Assembly: GCF_032191775.1 (NCBI RefSeq)
Contig: NZ_CP132507.1
Location: forward strand, 1,699,001 to 1,763,000
Direction of reading: 5' to 3'
From: Rhodoferax mekongensis
GTDB taxonomy: Bacteria > Pseudomonadota > Gammaproteobacteria > Burkholderiales > Burkholderiaceae_C
Length of the DNA stretch: 64,000 nt
Part shown: positions 20,696 to 28,816 of the stretch, piece by piece
Layout: every line of letters starts with the position of its first letter
Numbering within the stretch: position 1 is the first letter of the stretch
The notes under the pieces: generated by a model
The model's database searches: none
What the model was told of the DNA's origin: nothing
Seen by the model: only the letters and a program-made list of their open reading frames with translations
Made by a program: the position numbers and the translations under genes

Positions 20696-21592
20696 ATGAA
20701 CAAAAGCATCTGGAAATGGGCACTGGTACTGGGTATGGTGGCCGGCAGTGCCGCGTGGGCTCAGCAGGAGCCGTCCCTCAACGAGATTTACGCCACCGCG
20801 CAGGCCGGCAAGCTGGAGCAGGCGCAGGTCATGGTGCAGCAGGTACTGGTTTCGCACCCCAACAGTGCCAAGGCCCACTATGTGCGCAGCGAGCTGTATG
20901 CCCGACAGGGCCAACTTGCCAGCGCACGTGAGTCGCTGGCCAAAGCGGAAAAATTGGCTCCCGGTCTGCCCTTTGCCAAACCCGAGGCGGTGCAGGCTTT
21001 GCGCAGCCAGCTCGCGGGCAGCCAGGGTAGCGCTGCGGTGGCTCATACCAACGCGGCTCCGGTGGCTTACAGCAGCCCCGCACCCTCCTCGTCAGGCGGC
21101 TGGGTGCTGCCAGTCCTGCTGGCCGGCGGCGTGATGGCTTTGGCGTTTTTTGCTTTCCGCCGCCGTACACCGGATGTGCAGGTGCTCCAGCCTGCTTATG
21201 GCTCCACCATGGGCGGAGGGTTGAGTGGCCCTCAGACTTTTGGCAGCCCCGCACCCAATACCTATGGTCCGCAGTCCTACGGCCCGACTTATGGTGCCGG
21301 GTATGGTCAAGCCCCTGGCAGTGGTCTGGGGAGCAAGATCATGGGCGGTGTTGCCACCGGGCTGGCGGTGGGCGCCGGCGTGATGGTGGCTGAGGCTATT
21401 GGCCGCAACCTCATGGGCGGGCACGACACGGTGCGTGAACAGTTCAACGTCGGTAACCCGATACCGGACAGCAGCCACCTGAACAATGACATCAACCGCG
21501 ACATGGGCGGAGCAGATTTTGGTATCAACGACAGCACCACCTGGGACGACCCCGGAGTTTCCGGGGACTCGTCCTCGGATTGGGATACTTGA
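20696..21592 (+). CDS. TPR-containing membrane protein of unknown function
   Basis: 298 residues from ATG 20696, with AAGGAG upstream; the longer frame start has no signal sequence. A signal peptide (KWALVLGMVAGSAAWA) is followed by a TPR-like helical stretch (about 25-100, ATAQAGKLEQAQVMVQQVL, SAKAHYVRSELYARQGQL). Next come an Ala/Ser/Pro linker, a membrane segment (GWVLPVLLAGGVMALAFFAF, then RRR), a Gly/Tyr/Pro-rich region with YGP/YGA repeats (about 185-215), a second weak hydrophobic Gly/Ala stretch (MGGVATGLAVGAGVMVAEAI), and an acidic Asp/Asn/Ser tail. The architecture suggests an envelope scaffold; I do not recognise the family. Twenty-one bases upstream of the AI-2E-family permease, likely co-transcribed. 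Confidence 0.75.
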   Translation: MNKSIWKWALVLGMVAGSAAWAQQEPSLNEIYATAQAGKLEQAQVMVQQVLVSHPNSAKAHYVRSELYARQGQLASARESLAKAEKLAPGLPFAKPEAVQALRSQLAGSQGSAAVAHTNAAPVAYSSPAPSSSGGWVLPVLLAGGVMALAFFAFRRRTPDVQVLQPAYGSTMGGGLSGPQTFGSPAPNTYGPQSYGPTYGAGYGQAPGSGLGSKIMGGVATGLAVGAGVMVAEAIGRNLMGGHDTVREQFNVGNPIPDSSHLNNDINRDMGGADFGINDSTTWDDPGVSGDSSSDWDT

Positions 21593-21613
21593 GTTGATAC
21601 CATCGCGTCACTC

Positions 21614-22642
21614 ATGACGCTCAAAGCCACCCCTCACTCTTCCTCCCGTTTCCCCCCTCGAATGGTCACCGCCAGCGCCTATGTGCTGGCGGGGGGGGTG
21701 TGCCTTGCGGTTCTGGTCTATGGCCTGCTGCCCGGCCTTTTGGCGGTATGCCTCGGATTCATGGCGACACAGGCCCTGAGCACCAGTCGCCGCTTGGGGC
21801 GCCTGCGGCCCAGTGCATTTGCGGCAGCAGCTTGGGTGATCATCGTTCCGCTGGTCGTGCTGGCATTGATTTTGTCCAACGCCAAAGGCATGGTCTTCGG
21901 TGCGGTTGCGCAGTACGAGGCCTTGCTTCACCATCTGGCGGGCACGGTGCTGGAAATCCGCCAGAAGTTGCCACCCAACCTGGCCGCCCACCTTCCTGAT
22001 GAGCTCGTCGCTGCACAAGCCTGGCTGGCTGCCTACCTGCAGAGCCAGGCCCATGCGCTGACGGGCTTTGGCTCTGCCGGCCTGCAAGGCGGGCTTTTGG
22101 CCTACGTGGGCTTGGTTATCGGCGCGCTGATTGTGGGCTCGCCCGGTGCAGACAATCCAGCGCCTTTGCGTGCCGCCGCCCGTGCACGGGCCCGGTATTT
22201 CATCAGTGCGTTCCGGCAGATCGTGGTGGCCCAGTTCTGGATCGCCGCCTTCAATGCCGTGTGTACGGCGCTGTTTCTGTTCGGCGCTTTGCCCCTGGTG
22301 GACGTGCATATTCCCTACTCGGGCATGCTGGTGGCGCTGACGTTTTTTGCCGGACTGATCCCGATTGTCGGGAACCTCTTGTGTAACGGGGTACTGACGC
22401 TGGCCGGTGTATCGGTCGCGCCCATGGTGGGCTTGGCCTGCCTGATGTTTTTGATTGCCATCCACAAGTTCGAGTACGTGATCAACGCCAAAGTCGTAGG
22501 CAAGCGCACCGGCACCTCCGCATGGGAGTTGCTCACGGTGATGTTTGTGGGCGAAGCGATCTTCGGTGTCGCAGGCCTGGTGGCCGCGCCCCTGTATTAC
22601 GCCTATATCAAGCGCGAATTGCTGGAAGTTGGCTTGGTCTGA
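21614..22642 (+). CDS. AI-2E family (DUF20/PerM) transporter
   Basis: 342 residues with about seven membrane segments. The family pattern is visible: paired N-terminal hairpin (AYVLAGGVCLAVLVYGLLPGLLAV), an amphipathic periplasmic stretch (about 95-150), and the C-terminal core with GLIPIVGNLLCNGVLTL and the closing PLYYAYIKREL. Members export small molecules or ions; a role in AI-2 transport cannot be assumed from the name. Follows the TPR protein by 21 bases. Confidence 0.88.
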   Translation: MTLKATPHSSSRFPPRMVTASAYVLAGGVCLAVLVYGLLPGLLAVCLGFMATQALSTSRRLGRLRPSAFAAAAWVIIVPLVVLALILSNAKGMVFGAVAQYEALLHHLAGTVLEIRQKLPPNLAAHLPDELVAAQAWLAAYLQSQAHALTGFGSAGLQGGLLAYVGLVIGALIVGSPGADNPAPLRAAARARARYFISAFRQIVVAQFWIAAFNAVCTALFLFGALPLVDVHIPYSGMLVALTFFAGLIPIVGNLLCNGVLTLAGVSVAPMVGLACLMFLIAIHKFEYVINAKVVGKRTGTSAWELLTVMFVGEAIFGVAGLVAAPLYYAYIKRELLEVGLV

Positions 22643-22655
22643 TTTTTTAATCTTT

Positions 22656-22710
22656 TAGGCTTGTAGCGCCGGTGGATGCAGTGCGAGTAGCTTCTCTTTT
22701 GATAGCGTGT
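22656..22710 (-). repeat. 57-bp repeat, copy 3
   Basis: On the minus strand it reads GCTATCAAAAGAGAAGCTAC, a CGCAC arm and GGCGCTACAAGCCT, a slightly degenerate match to the repeat. It lies in the 117-base gap between two co-directional genes (AI-2E-family permease and VOC protein), so it may separate their transcripts. Confidence 0.65.
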
Positions 22711-22759
22711 TGAGGCCGCTGCACCCGCCCGTCGGCAGGATAGCTCACCGGAGGAGCCC

Positions 22760-23152
22760 ATGTTTTCCCACATCTTCGTTGGCGTGAAGGATTTCGAGCG
22801 CGCCATGCGCTTCTACACCCCCGTGATGCAGGCGCTGGGCCAACAACAGCGCTTTGTGGACCGCAGCCGTCCCTGGGCCGGCTGGCAGACCGAAGGCGTG
22901 GCGCGGCCCTTGTTCCTTATCGGCAAGCCGTTTGAAGACGAGCATGCCGCGGGCAATGGGCAGATGACAGCCTTCCTGGCCGGTAGCCGTGCGCAGGTGG
23001 ATGCGGTGTACCAAGCCGCGTTAGCCCACGGCGGCGGCAGTGAGGGTGCGCCGGGCCTGCGACCTGAGTACCACGCCCACTACTACGGGGCCTACTTTAG
23101 GGATACGGAAGGGAACAAGCTGTGTGTGGCTTGTCACGAGGTCGTGGCCTGA
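22760..23152 (+). CDS. VOC-family (glyoxalase/dioxygenase superfamily) protein
   Basis: 130 residues, one VOC domain made of two beta-alpha-beta-beta-beta units: FSHIFVGVKDFERAMRFYTPVM at the start and HYYGAYFRDTEGNKLCVACH at the end. Potential metal ligands are His4 and Glu117 (DTEGNK). Small VOC proteins include glyoxalase I, dioxygenases and antibiotic-binding proteins; the substrate is unknown. Methylglyoxal synthase in the same window is not close enough to link function. Confidence 0.85.
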   Translation: MFSHIFVGVKDFERAMRFYTPVMQALGQQQRFVDRSRPWAGWQTEGVARPLFLIGKPFEDEHAAGNGQMTAFLAGSRAQVDAVYQAALAHGGGSEGAPGLRPEYHAHYYGAYFRDTEGNKLCVACHEVVA

Positions 23153-23169
23153 GTGACCCCCTGTTCCAC

Positions 23170-24285
23170 TCAGGCAAACACCCCTGCGGTGTCTTGCATG
23201 CGCGCTGACACTTCACCCAGATGGTGCAGGGTGTCGCCAAAACTCAATTCCAGTTCGGTGAGCTTGCGGAAGTAGTGGCTCACGATGTACTCGTCCGTCA
23301 CACCAATGCCGCCATGCAATTGCACCGCCTGCTGGCCGATGAAGCGCATGCTGGTGCCCAGCTGGTACTTGGCGCGGGCCATGGCGGCACGGCGTTCCGG
23401 TGCGGGTGCATTGAGCTTGAGGCTGGCATAAAAACTCATGGAGCGGGCCAGCTCCAGCTGCATCTTCATGTCGGCCATGCGATGGCGTAGCGCCTGGAAG
23501 CTGCTGATCGCCACCCCGAACTGCTTGCGGGTGTTCATGTACTCGGCGGTGATGTCCAGTGTCTTGTCCATCACGCCCACGGCCTCTGCGCAGGTGGCGG
23601 CAATGCCGATGTCCACTGCGTGTTCCAGCGCAGCCTGGCCTTGGGTGGTGATCAGGGTGGCAGGAGCATTTTTGAAGGCAACTTCAGCCGCGCGGCCACC
23701 GCCCTGGGTGTTGTAGCCCCGGGTGCTGACGCCCGCGGATTCGCGCTCCACCAAAAACAGGCCCATCACGCTGTTGACCTTGGCGGAGACGATGTACGCA
23801 TCGGCCTTGTCGCCGGCAGCCACTATGCTTTTCGTAGCGTTCAGCACATAGCCACCGGGCGCCTGGTGCGCTTTTCCTGCAATGGCGTCCAGAGCGTAGC
23901 GGCTGCCGCGCTCCTGGTAGGCCAGTGTCACCAACTTTTCGCCGCTGGCCACACCGGGCAGCCAGGCGGTACGGGTGGCGGCATCCGCATAGCCTGCCAA
24001 TACCGCACCGGCGATCAGGCTCTGCGCCAGAGGCTCCATCACCAAGCCGCGGCCCAGCTCTTCCATCACCACCATGCCTTCAATGGGGCCCATGCCCATG
24101 CCGCCGTCGTCTTCCGGCACATAGAGGCCGGTAAGTCCCAGCTCCGCCAGCTCGGCATAGGCGGCGGCATCAAAGCCACCGGCTTTCTCGGCCGCGCGGC
24201 GGCGATCGAAGGTGTAGCCCTTGTCAACGTATTTGCGCACCGCGTCGCGCAGTTGTTCCTGGTCGTCAGAAAAATCAAAGTCCAT
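23170..24285 (-). CDS. Acyl-CoA dehydrogenase, small-subunit type (PimD-like)
   Basis: 371 residues from ATG 24285 (GGAGAG upstream). Standard ACAD fold: N-terminal helices with ELGLTGLYVPEDDGGMGMGP, and a C-terminal helical domain with RFIGQQAVQLHGGIGVTDEY. The usual catalytic glutamate of the C-terminal GG-x-x-E loop is not evident; instead the HGGIGVTDEY form seen in partner subunits is present. It follows the larger ACAD by 101 bases on the same strand, resembling the PimC/PimD pair that oxidises dicarboxylyl- or medium-chain acyl-CoA. FAD-dependent alpha,beta-dehydrogenation is the family reaction; substrate unproven. Confidence 0.88.
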   Translation of the reverse strand: MDFDFSDDQEQLRDAVRKYVDKGYTFDRRRAAEKAGGFDAAAYAELAELGLTGLYVPEDDGGMGMGPIEGMVVMEELGRGLVMEPLAQSLIAGAVLAGYADAATRTAWLPGVASGEKLVTLAYQERGSRYALDAIAGKAHQAPGGYVLNATKSIVAAGDKADAYIVSAKVNSVMGLFLVERESAGVSTRGYNTQGGGRAAEVAFKNAPATLITTQGQAALEHAVDIGIAATCAEAVGVMDKTLDITAEYMNTRKQFGVAISSFQALRHRMADMKMQLELARSMSFYASLKLNAPAPERRAAMARAKYQLGTSMRFIGQQAVQLHGGIGVTDEYIVSHYFRKLTELELSFGDTLHHLGEVSARMQDTAGVFA

Positions 24286-24300
24286 AACTCTCTCCAATAG

Positions 24301-24350
24301 TGAGCGAAGCTCGTTCTGGAGCCCCCTTCTGAGAGGGGGCTTGGGGGTGA
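24301..24350. repeat. Short palindromes between the two acyl-CoA dehydrogenase genes
   Basis: Two adjacent hairpins lie in the 101-base spacer: GAGC-GAA-GCTC (24302-24312) and GCCCCCT / AGGGGGC (24321-24340), followed by GGGGGTG. The C-run form resembles common intergenic palindromes of high-GC betaproteobacteria. It may attenuate read-through from the large to the small subunit gene. Confidence 0.4.
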
Positions 24351-24386
24351 TCGTCTTGTCGGCTAGGCCCGGGTTGTCCTATGGCG

Positions 24387-25568
24387 CTAGCCAAGGACAA
24401 CTTGGGCCACAATGTTTCGTTGCACCTCGTTGCTGCCGCCATAGATGGTGGTCTTGCGCAGGTTGAAGTAGGTGGATGACAAGGGCGCATTGCCCACCTC
24501 GCCGCCGGGGAAGTCGCCTTGCCAGCCGGCTTCCATGGCTTCACGGATGAGGGGCAGGGCAAATGGGCCGGCAGCCAGCATCATCAATTCGCTATAACGC
24601 TGCTGGATCTCGCTGCCACGGATCTTCAACAAGCCGGCAATGTCCAGCGAGTTCTTGCCGCTCTTCTCCGCCGACAGCACGCGCAGCACCAGCATCTCCA
24701 GGGCCACCACATCCACTTCCAGTTTGGCGATTTCATCGCGGAAACGGCTGTCTTCCCATACGCCTTCGCGCTTGGCGATGCGCTTGAGGCGCTCCAGCTC
24801 GCGCTTGGAGCGGTTGATGTCGGCAATGTTGGTGCGCTCGTGGCTGAGCAGGTGTTTGGCGTAGGTCCAGCCCTTGTTTTCTTCACCGATGAGGTTCTCC
24901 ACCGGGACTTCCACGTTGTCAAAAAAGACTTCGTTCACCTCGTGGCCGCCGTCGAGCATGATGATGGGGCGCACCGTCACGCCGGGGCTCTTCATGTCGA
25001 TCAGCAGGAAGCTGATGCCGGTTTGTGGCTTGCCTTCGTTGCTGGTGCGCACCAGGCAGAAGATCCACTCGCCGTATTGGCCCAGCGTGGTCCAGGTCTT
25101 CTGGCCGTTCACGATGTACTTGTTGCCCTGGCGCTCCGCGCGGGTCTTGACTGAAGCCAGGTCTGAACCGGAACCCGGTTCGCTGTAGCCCTGGCTCCAC
25201 CACACTTCACCGCTGGCAATGCCGGGCAGGAAGCGCTGCTGCTGTTCGGCATTGCCAAAGGCCATGATGACCGGCGCCACCATCACCGGGCCGAAGGGGA
25301 TGACCCTTGGCGCACCGGCGAGCGCGCATTCTTCTTCAAACAAATGCTTTTGGATGGCCGTCCAGCCGGGGCCGCCAAATTCCTTGGGCCAGCCGAAACC
25401 CAGCCAGCCTTTGGCGCCCAAAATTTTGGCCCACCGCTGGTGGTCTTCGCGGGTCAGCTCCAGGGCGTTGTGTACTTTGTGGGCGATGTCGGCGGGCAGG
25501 TGGGAAGTCACCCAAGCGCGCACCTCCTCGCGGAAAGCCTGTTCCTCAGGCGTGAATGCCAGATCCAT
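24387..25568 (-). CDS. Acyl-CoA dehydrogenase, large-subunit type (PimC-like)
   Basis: 393 residues. N-terminal domain FTPEEQAFREEVRAWV, FAD/acyl-CoA-binding middle domain with WWSQGYSEPGSGSDLAS and KTWTTLGQY, and C-terminal TTIYGGSNEVQRNIVAQ carrying the glutamate in the expected position. The length and the loop KGWTYAKHLLSHER match the large subunits of two-component ACADs. First gene of the pair; the second encodes the small subunit. Probable role in fatty or dicarboxylic acid degradation. Confidence 0.9.
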   Translation of the reverse strand: MDLAFTPEEQAFREEVRAWVTSHLPADIAHKVHNALELTREDHQRWAKILGAKGWLGFGWPKEFGGPGWTAIQKHLFEEECALAGAPRVIPFGPVMVAPVIMAFGNAEQQQRFLPGIASGEVWWSQGYSEPGSGSDLASVKTRAERQGNKYIVNGQKTWTTLGQYGEWIFCLVRTSNEGKPQTGISFLLIDMKSPGVTVRPIIMLDGGHEVNEVFFDNVEVPVENLIGEENKGWTYAKHLLSHERTNIADINRSKRELERLKRIAKREGVWEDSRFRDEIAKLEVDVVALEMLVLRVLSAEKSGKNSLDIAGLLKIRGSEIQQRYSELMMLAAGPFALPLIREAMEAGWQGDFPGGEVGNAPLSSTYFNLRKTTIYGGSNEVQRNIVAQVVLG

Positions 25569-25636
25569 TGCAGTCTCCTCGGTCTCGTTATCAGGTTCAG
25601 CTGAACTCTATCTTGAGTTTTAGCACGGTCGTTCGT

Positions 25637-26311
25637 TTATTCTTGTCCAGGTGGTGACATTCCGAGTTCGGCGCACAGTTTTAGTACGGTGGCGCGCAGG
25701 TCGGCTACCTCCGCTTCCAGTTGCGTTACACGGGCCTGAAGCTCCACGTTGGCCGGGCCCGTTACGGCGCCGGACCGGCTGCCCAGTGCCGCGCTGGCGT
25801 CCACCGGCCCGCACAGCAGGTGGGCCCAACGTTGTTCGCGGGCACCAGGTGCGCGGTCCAGCTTGATGACCAGGGGGCCGCCTTTTTCTTCACTGCGTTC
25901 TTGCAGCTCGTCCAGAAACGCTTCGACCGACGAGGTGTCGGCAAAACGGTACCAGCGCTCTGCATTCAAGCGCAGTTCGGCCGCGGTCTGCGGGCCGCGC
26001 AGCATCAAGAGGCCCAGCAGCACCGCGCTTTGCTCGGGCACACCGATGCCGCGTTGGGCGTTGTGGGTGAACTTGACGGCGCGTCCGCCGCTGGTTTCAT
26101 GCACCAAACCGGCTTCGCGCAGGCTGTCGACGGCGCTGCTGACTTCGGATTCGCTCAGCTCCATCAGCGGCTCCCGGCTGGTCTTTTGGTTGCAGCCCAG
26201 CAACAGGCTGTTCAGGGTAAGCGGATAGCTGTCGGGCACCGTGCGGGCTTTTTCCATCAGGGTGGCCAGCACGCGGGCTTCGACAGGGGTGAGCAGGAGG
26301 GGGGTGGTCAT
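25637..26311 (-). CDS. YceH-family (DUF480) winged-helix protein
   Basis: 224 residues. Begins with [42 protein letters not shown], the YceH hallmark (segments [16 protein letters not shown] and [14 protein letters not shown]), and continues as two tandem winged-helix-like domains (second [17 protein letters not shown]). A C-terminal coiled coil (about 185-215, [19 protein letters not shown]) follows. Molecular function is unknown. Divergent from purN with only 13 bases between start codons, so the promoters must overlap the neighbouring coding sequences or each other. Confidence 0.93.
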   Translation of the reverse strand: MTTPLLLTPVEARVLATLMEKARTVPDSYPLTLNSLLLGCNQKTSREPLMELSESEVSSAVDSLREAGLVHETSGGRAVKFTHNAQRGIGVPEQSAVLLGLLMLRGPQTAAELRLNAERWYRFADTSSVEAFLDELQERSEEKGGPLVIKLDRAPGAREQRWAHLLCGPVDASAALGSRSGAVTGPANVELQARVTQLEAEVADLRATVLKLCAELGMSPPGQE

Positions 26312-26324
26312 AATTCAGCCAGTT

Positions 26325-26918
26325 ATGAAAAACATCGTGATTTTGATCTCTGGCGGTGGCTCCAACATGGCTGCCATCGTGCGCGCATCCCAAAAAGAAG
26401 ACTGGGCAGGCCGGTATGGCGCCCGGGTGGCTGCCGTTGTCAGCAACAAAGGCACTGCAGGCGGCCTGGTGTTTGCCAAGGAGCAGGGCCTGAATATCCA
26501 TGTGCTGGACCATAAAACCTATGCCGACCGCGAAGCGTTTGATGCCGCCCTGGCGGAGGTGATCAACCTCTATGACACGCCGCAGGAACCCGTACTGGTG
26601 GTGCTGGCCGGGTTTATGCGCATTCTCACCGCGGGCTTCGTGGGGAGGTATGCAGGGCGACTGGTGAACATTCACCCCTCGCTCTTGCCGGCTTTTGGCG
26701 GCTTGAACACGCACCAACGGGCGCTGGATGCCGGTTGCAAATTTGCCGGTGCCACCGTGCACCTGGTGACGCCTGAGCTGGACCATGGACCGATCCTGGA
26801 GCAGGCCGTGGTGCCGGTGTTGCCTGGCGATACAGCAGACACCCTGGCCGCCCGGGTGCTCACGCAGGAGCACCGCATTTACCCCCGGGCGGTTGCAGAA
26901 TTGCTATCAAAAAAGTAG
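26325..26918 (+). CDS. purN: Phosphoribosylglycinamide formyltransferase
   Basis: 197 residues from ATG 26325 (MKNIVILISGGGSN, the canonical N-terminus). Catalytic elements: VNIHPSLLPAFGG with the conserved Asn/His, and TPELDHGPILEQ with the conserved Asp. It transfers the formyl group from 10-formyl-THF to GAR in purine synthesis. The final residues LLSKK and the TAG stop are encoded by the first half of a 57-bp repeat copy. Convergent with the EF-hand gene. Confidence 0.96.
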   Translation: MKNIVILISGGGSNMAAIVRASQKEDWAGRYGARVAAVVSNKGTAGGLVFAKEQGLNIHVLDHKTYADREAFDAALAEVINLYDTPQEPVLVVLAGFMRILTAGFVGRYAGRLVNIHPSLLPAFGGLNTHQRALDAGCKFAGATVHLVTPELDHGPILEQAVVPVLPGDTADTLAARVLTQEHRIYPRAVAELLSKK

Positions 26919-26957
26919 CTGCCAGCGCACATTCCGTTTGCGCTAGCAGCACTTTTT
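26901..26957 (+). repeat. 57-bp repeat, copy 4 (shared 3' end of purN and EF-hand gene)
   Basis: TTGCTATCAAAAAAGTAGC, then AGCGCA...TGCGCT and AGCAGCACTTTT: one of the best-formed copies. It supplies the purN stop (TAG 26916-26918), and its far edge overlaps the stop of the convergent EF-hand gene (26956-26958). No other terminator is present between these two genes. Confidence 0.85.
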
Positions 26958-27852
26958 ATGCTGAAGCGCTGAGCAGACTGCTTGTGCTTCCGCCCAGACC
27001 CTGCGCGACTTGGGCATAGATCTGCTTGGCAAGGTTGGCAATCACAGCACTGGTTTTGCTGTCATCCGTGCCGGTGGCAGATGCAGACGACGTGCTGTCT
27101 GACCCGGAATCGCTGTCATTTCCCGACAGCGACGCCACCGCGTTCTTGATTTCTCCCACCAAGCGCTCAATCTCTGACACCGTGCCGTCCTGGTTGGTGT
27201 CCAAGGGGTCGTAGGTCGCACTGCTGCTGGACTCTGTTTTCCCGGCACCGCCATGCCCGCCACCGGGGGGCGGTCCACCGGGGTCCTGCGCACCTTGTGT
27301 GCCACTGCTGCCTCGGGAATCCTCAGGTGGCTGGGGCCGGCCGGCATCGAACTCCGCTTGCGACAGGGAGCCACTGCCGTCGGTGTCGAGCTGGCTGAAA
27401 TTCTGGCTGACATCCTGACCCGTGTCCGACTTGATCTTGTCGGTCAACACTTGCAGCTCGTCCTTGCTGACGGAGCCGTCGCCATCGGTATCAACCTTGG
27501 CGAACAGGTCGTCCTGGCTGCCATTGCTGCCACCCATGCCCCGGGACTGGGCGAAGTCCATGGTCGAGGGCGGAGGCGGCATCAGGTCTTTCATGCCCTT
27601 GTCCAGCTCGTCGCCGGAGAGGCTGCCGTCGGAGTTGCTGTCCATTTGGGTGAACAGTTCTTTGCTGTCGCCCAGATTGGTGCCTGTTTTGCTGGCGATA
27701 TCGCTCAACATGCTGCTGAGTTCGGTCTGGTCGACGCTGCCACTGCTGTCGGTGTCGACCTTGGCGAACATCTTCGCCTGGTGCTGGGCCCGTTGCGCAC
27801 TGACCGCGGCCCAGGCACTGCTGGAACCGCTGACCCCGCTGATGGTGCTCAT
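26956..27852 (-). CDS. EF-hand protein with five calcium-binding loops
   Basis: 298 residues from ATG 27852, preferred because AAGGA lies 7-8 bases upstream (the ATG at 27858 has almost no spacing). Five canonical 12-residue EF loops: DTDSSGSVDQTE (33), DSNSDGSLSGDE (71), DTDGDGSVSKDE (121), DTDGSGSLSQAE (156) and DTNQDGTVSEIE (218). The fourth and fifth are separated by a Pro/Gly-rich linker (about 172-205). No Sec signal peptide; the Ser/Gly-rich start (MSTISGVSGSSSAW) and low-complexity Ser/Asp tail suggest a cytosolic calcium buffer or a protein secreted by a non-Sec route. Similar multi-EF proteins are known in Xanthomonas (XopAW). Divergent from an OmpR-type two-component system. Confidence 0.88.
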   Translation of the reverse strand: MSTISGVSGSSSAWAAVSAQRAQHQAKMFAKVDTDSSGSVDQTELSSMLSDIASKTGTNLGDSKELFTQMDSNSDGSLSGDELDKGMKDLMPPPPSTMDFAQSRGMGGSNGSQDDLFAKVDTDGDGSVSKDELQVLTDKIKSDTGQDVSQNFSQLDTDGSGSLSQAEFDAGRPQPPEDSRGSSGTQGAQDPGGPPPGGGHGGAGKTESSSSATYDPLDTNQDGTVSEIERLVGEIKNAVASLSGNDSDSGSDSTSSASATGTDDSKTSAVIANLAKQIYAQVAQGLGGSTSSLLSASA

Positions 27853-27921
27853 GGTCATTTCCTTTCTCGGTAGGTGGGTGAAGTGCCACCCGGAACCCCA
27901 AGAGCCGAGCGACAGCTTGAT

Positions 27922-27989
27922 TCTTGAAAGCGGAGGTATCGCCGGTTTGTCGGCTTTGTACCGGGCTTGATACAAAAGGCGGTTTCAAG
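27922..27989. promoter_or_regulatory. Candidate operator region between EF-hand gene and two-component system
   Basis: The 223-base divergent interval holds two nested inverted repeats: TTTGTA (27955-27960) with TACAAA (27971-27976) around a 10-base centre, and an outer pair CTTGAAA / TTTCAAG with near-symmetric flanks about 55 bases apart. Such spacing is compatible with a dimeric regulator site, possibly for the adjacent OmpR-type regulator. No confident -35/-10 pair is seen. Confidence 0.35.
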
Positions 27990-28075
27990 CGTTGAGAAGC
28001 GGGCCGCACACCTGCCAATTCAGGGCTTTGCGAGGCGGGTGGTTTTCTACACTGAGCGGGCCGAAGGGACTGTCC

Positions 28076-28816
28076 ATGCATACCAAGATATCCATCCTCA
28101 TCGTTGACGACGACGCCGAAATCACCGAGCTGTTGGGCGAATACCTCAGCCGATTCAACTTCGAGGTACACACGGCTTGCGACGCAGACAGCATGCGTGC
28201 CCAGTTGGCCCGCCATGCGGTGAATCTAGTAGTGCTGGATGTGATGCTGCCCGGTACGGATGGTCTTACCTTGTCCCGCGAAATCCGGGAACGCTCCCAG
28301 ATCCCGGTGATCATGCTCACCGCCCGGACCACCACGTTTGACCGCATCATGGGGCTGGAAAACGGCGCGGACGACTATATGGGCAAACCCTTTGAGCCGC
28401 GTGAGCTGGTCGCCCGTATCCACACCGTGCTGCGTCGTACGCAAGGTGTCAAAGAGGCTTCTCCCAATGTGGCACGCAGTGATGTGGTCTGCTTTGACGG
28501 ATGGGAGCTGCACCGTGAGGAACGCACGCTGGTGTCGCCCTCCGGATTGGTGGTGGCCCTGTCGAATGCCGAATTCCGGCTCCTGAATACCTTTTTGCAG
28601 ACGCCCCGCCGTTTGTTCAGCCGTGACCAGCTGATGGAGCAGGCACGCGGCCGGGCCATGGACGCGTTTGAACGCAGCATCGACCTGCTGGTGTCCCGCT
28701 TGCGGCAGAAGCTGGCGGATGACCCCGACGAGCCTTCCATGATCAAAACCGTGCGCGGAGCGGGCTATATGTTCAATGTGCAGTCGGTGCAAGGGCGGAT
28801 GGCTTGGCGGGTATGA
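28076..28816 (+). CDS. OmpR/PhoB-family response regulator
   Basis: 246 residues from ATG 28076. Receiver domain with acidic pocket DDD (11-13), phospho-acceptor Asp55 (VVLDVMLPG), Thr83 and Lys104 (YMGKPF). Winged-helix domain with LSNAEFRLLNTFLQTPRRLFSRDQL and the closing VRGAGYMF. Start chosen at the ATG preceding the receiver; the upstream extension is unrelated. The stop overlaps the kinase start (ATGA), so the pair is coupled. Probably controls its own operon and perhaps the divergent EF-hand gene (inference). Confidence 0.95.
   Translation: MHTKISILIVDDDAEITELLGEYLSRFNFEVHTACDADSMRAQLARHAVNLVVLDVMLPGTDGLTLSREIRERSQIPVIMLTARTTTFDRIMGLENGADDYMGKPFEPRELVARIHTVLRRTQGVKEASPNVARSDVVCFDGWELHREERTLVSPSGLVVALSNAEFRLLNTFLQTPRRLFSRDQLMEQARGRAMDAFERSIDLLVSRLRQKLADDPDEPSMIKTVRGAGYMFNVQSVQGRMAWRV

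Noticed and set aside
28804..28812. Earlier TTG start for the sensor kinase
   Set aside because: ATG 28813 gives the classical ATGA overlap with the regulator stop and needs no rare start codon.
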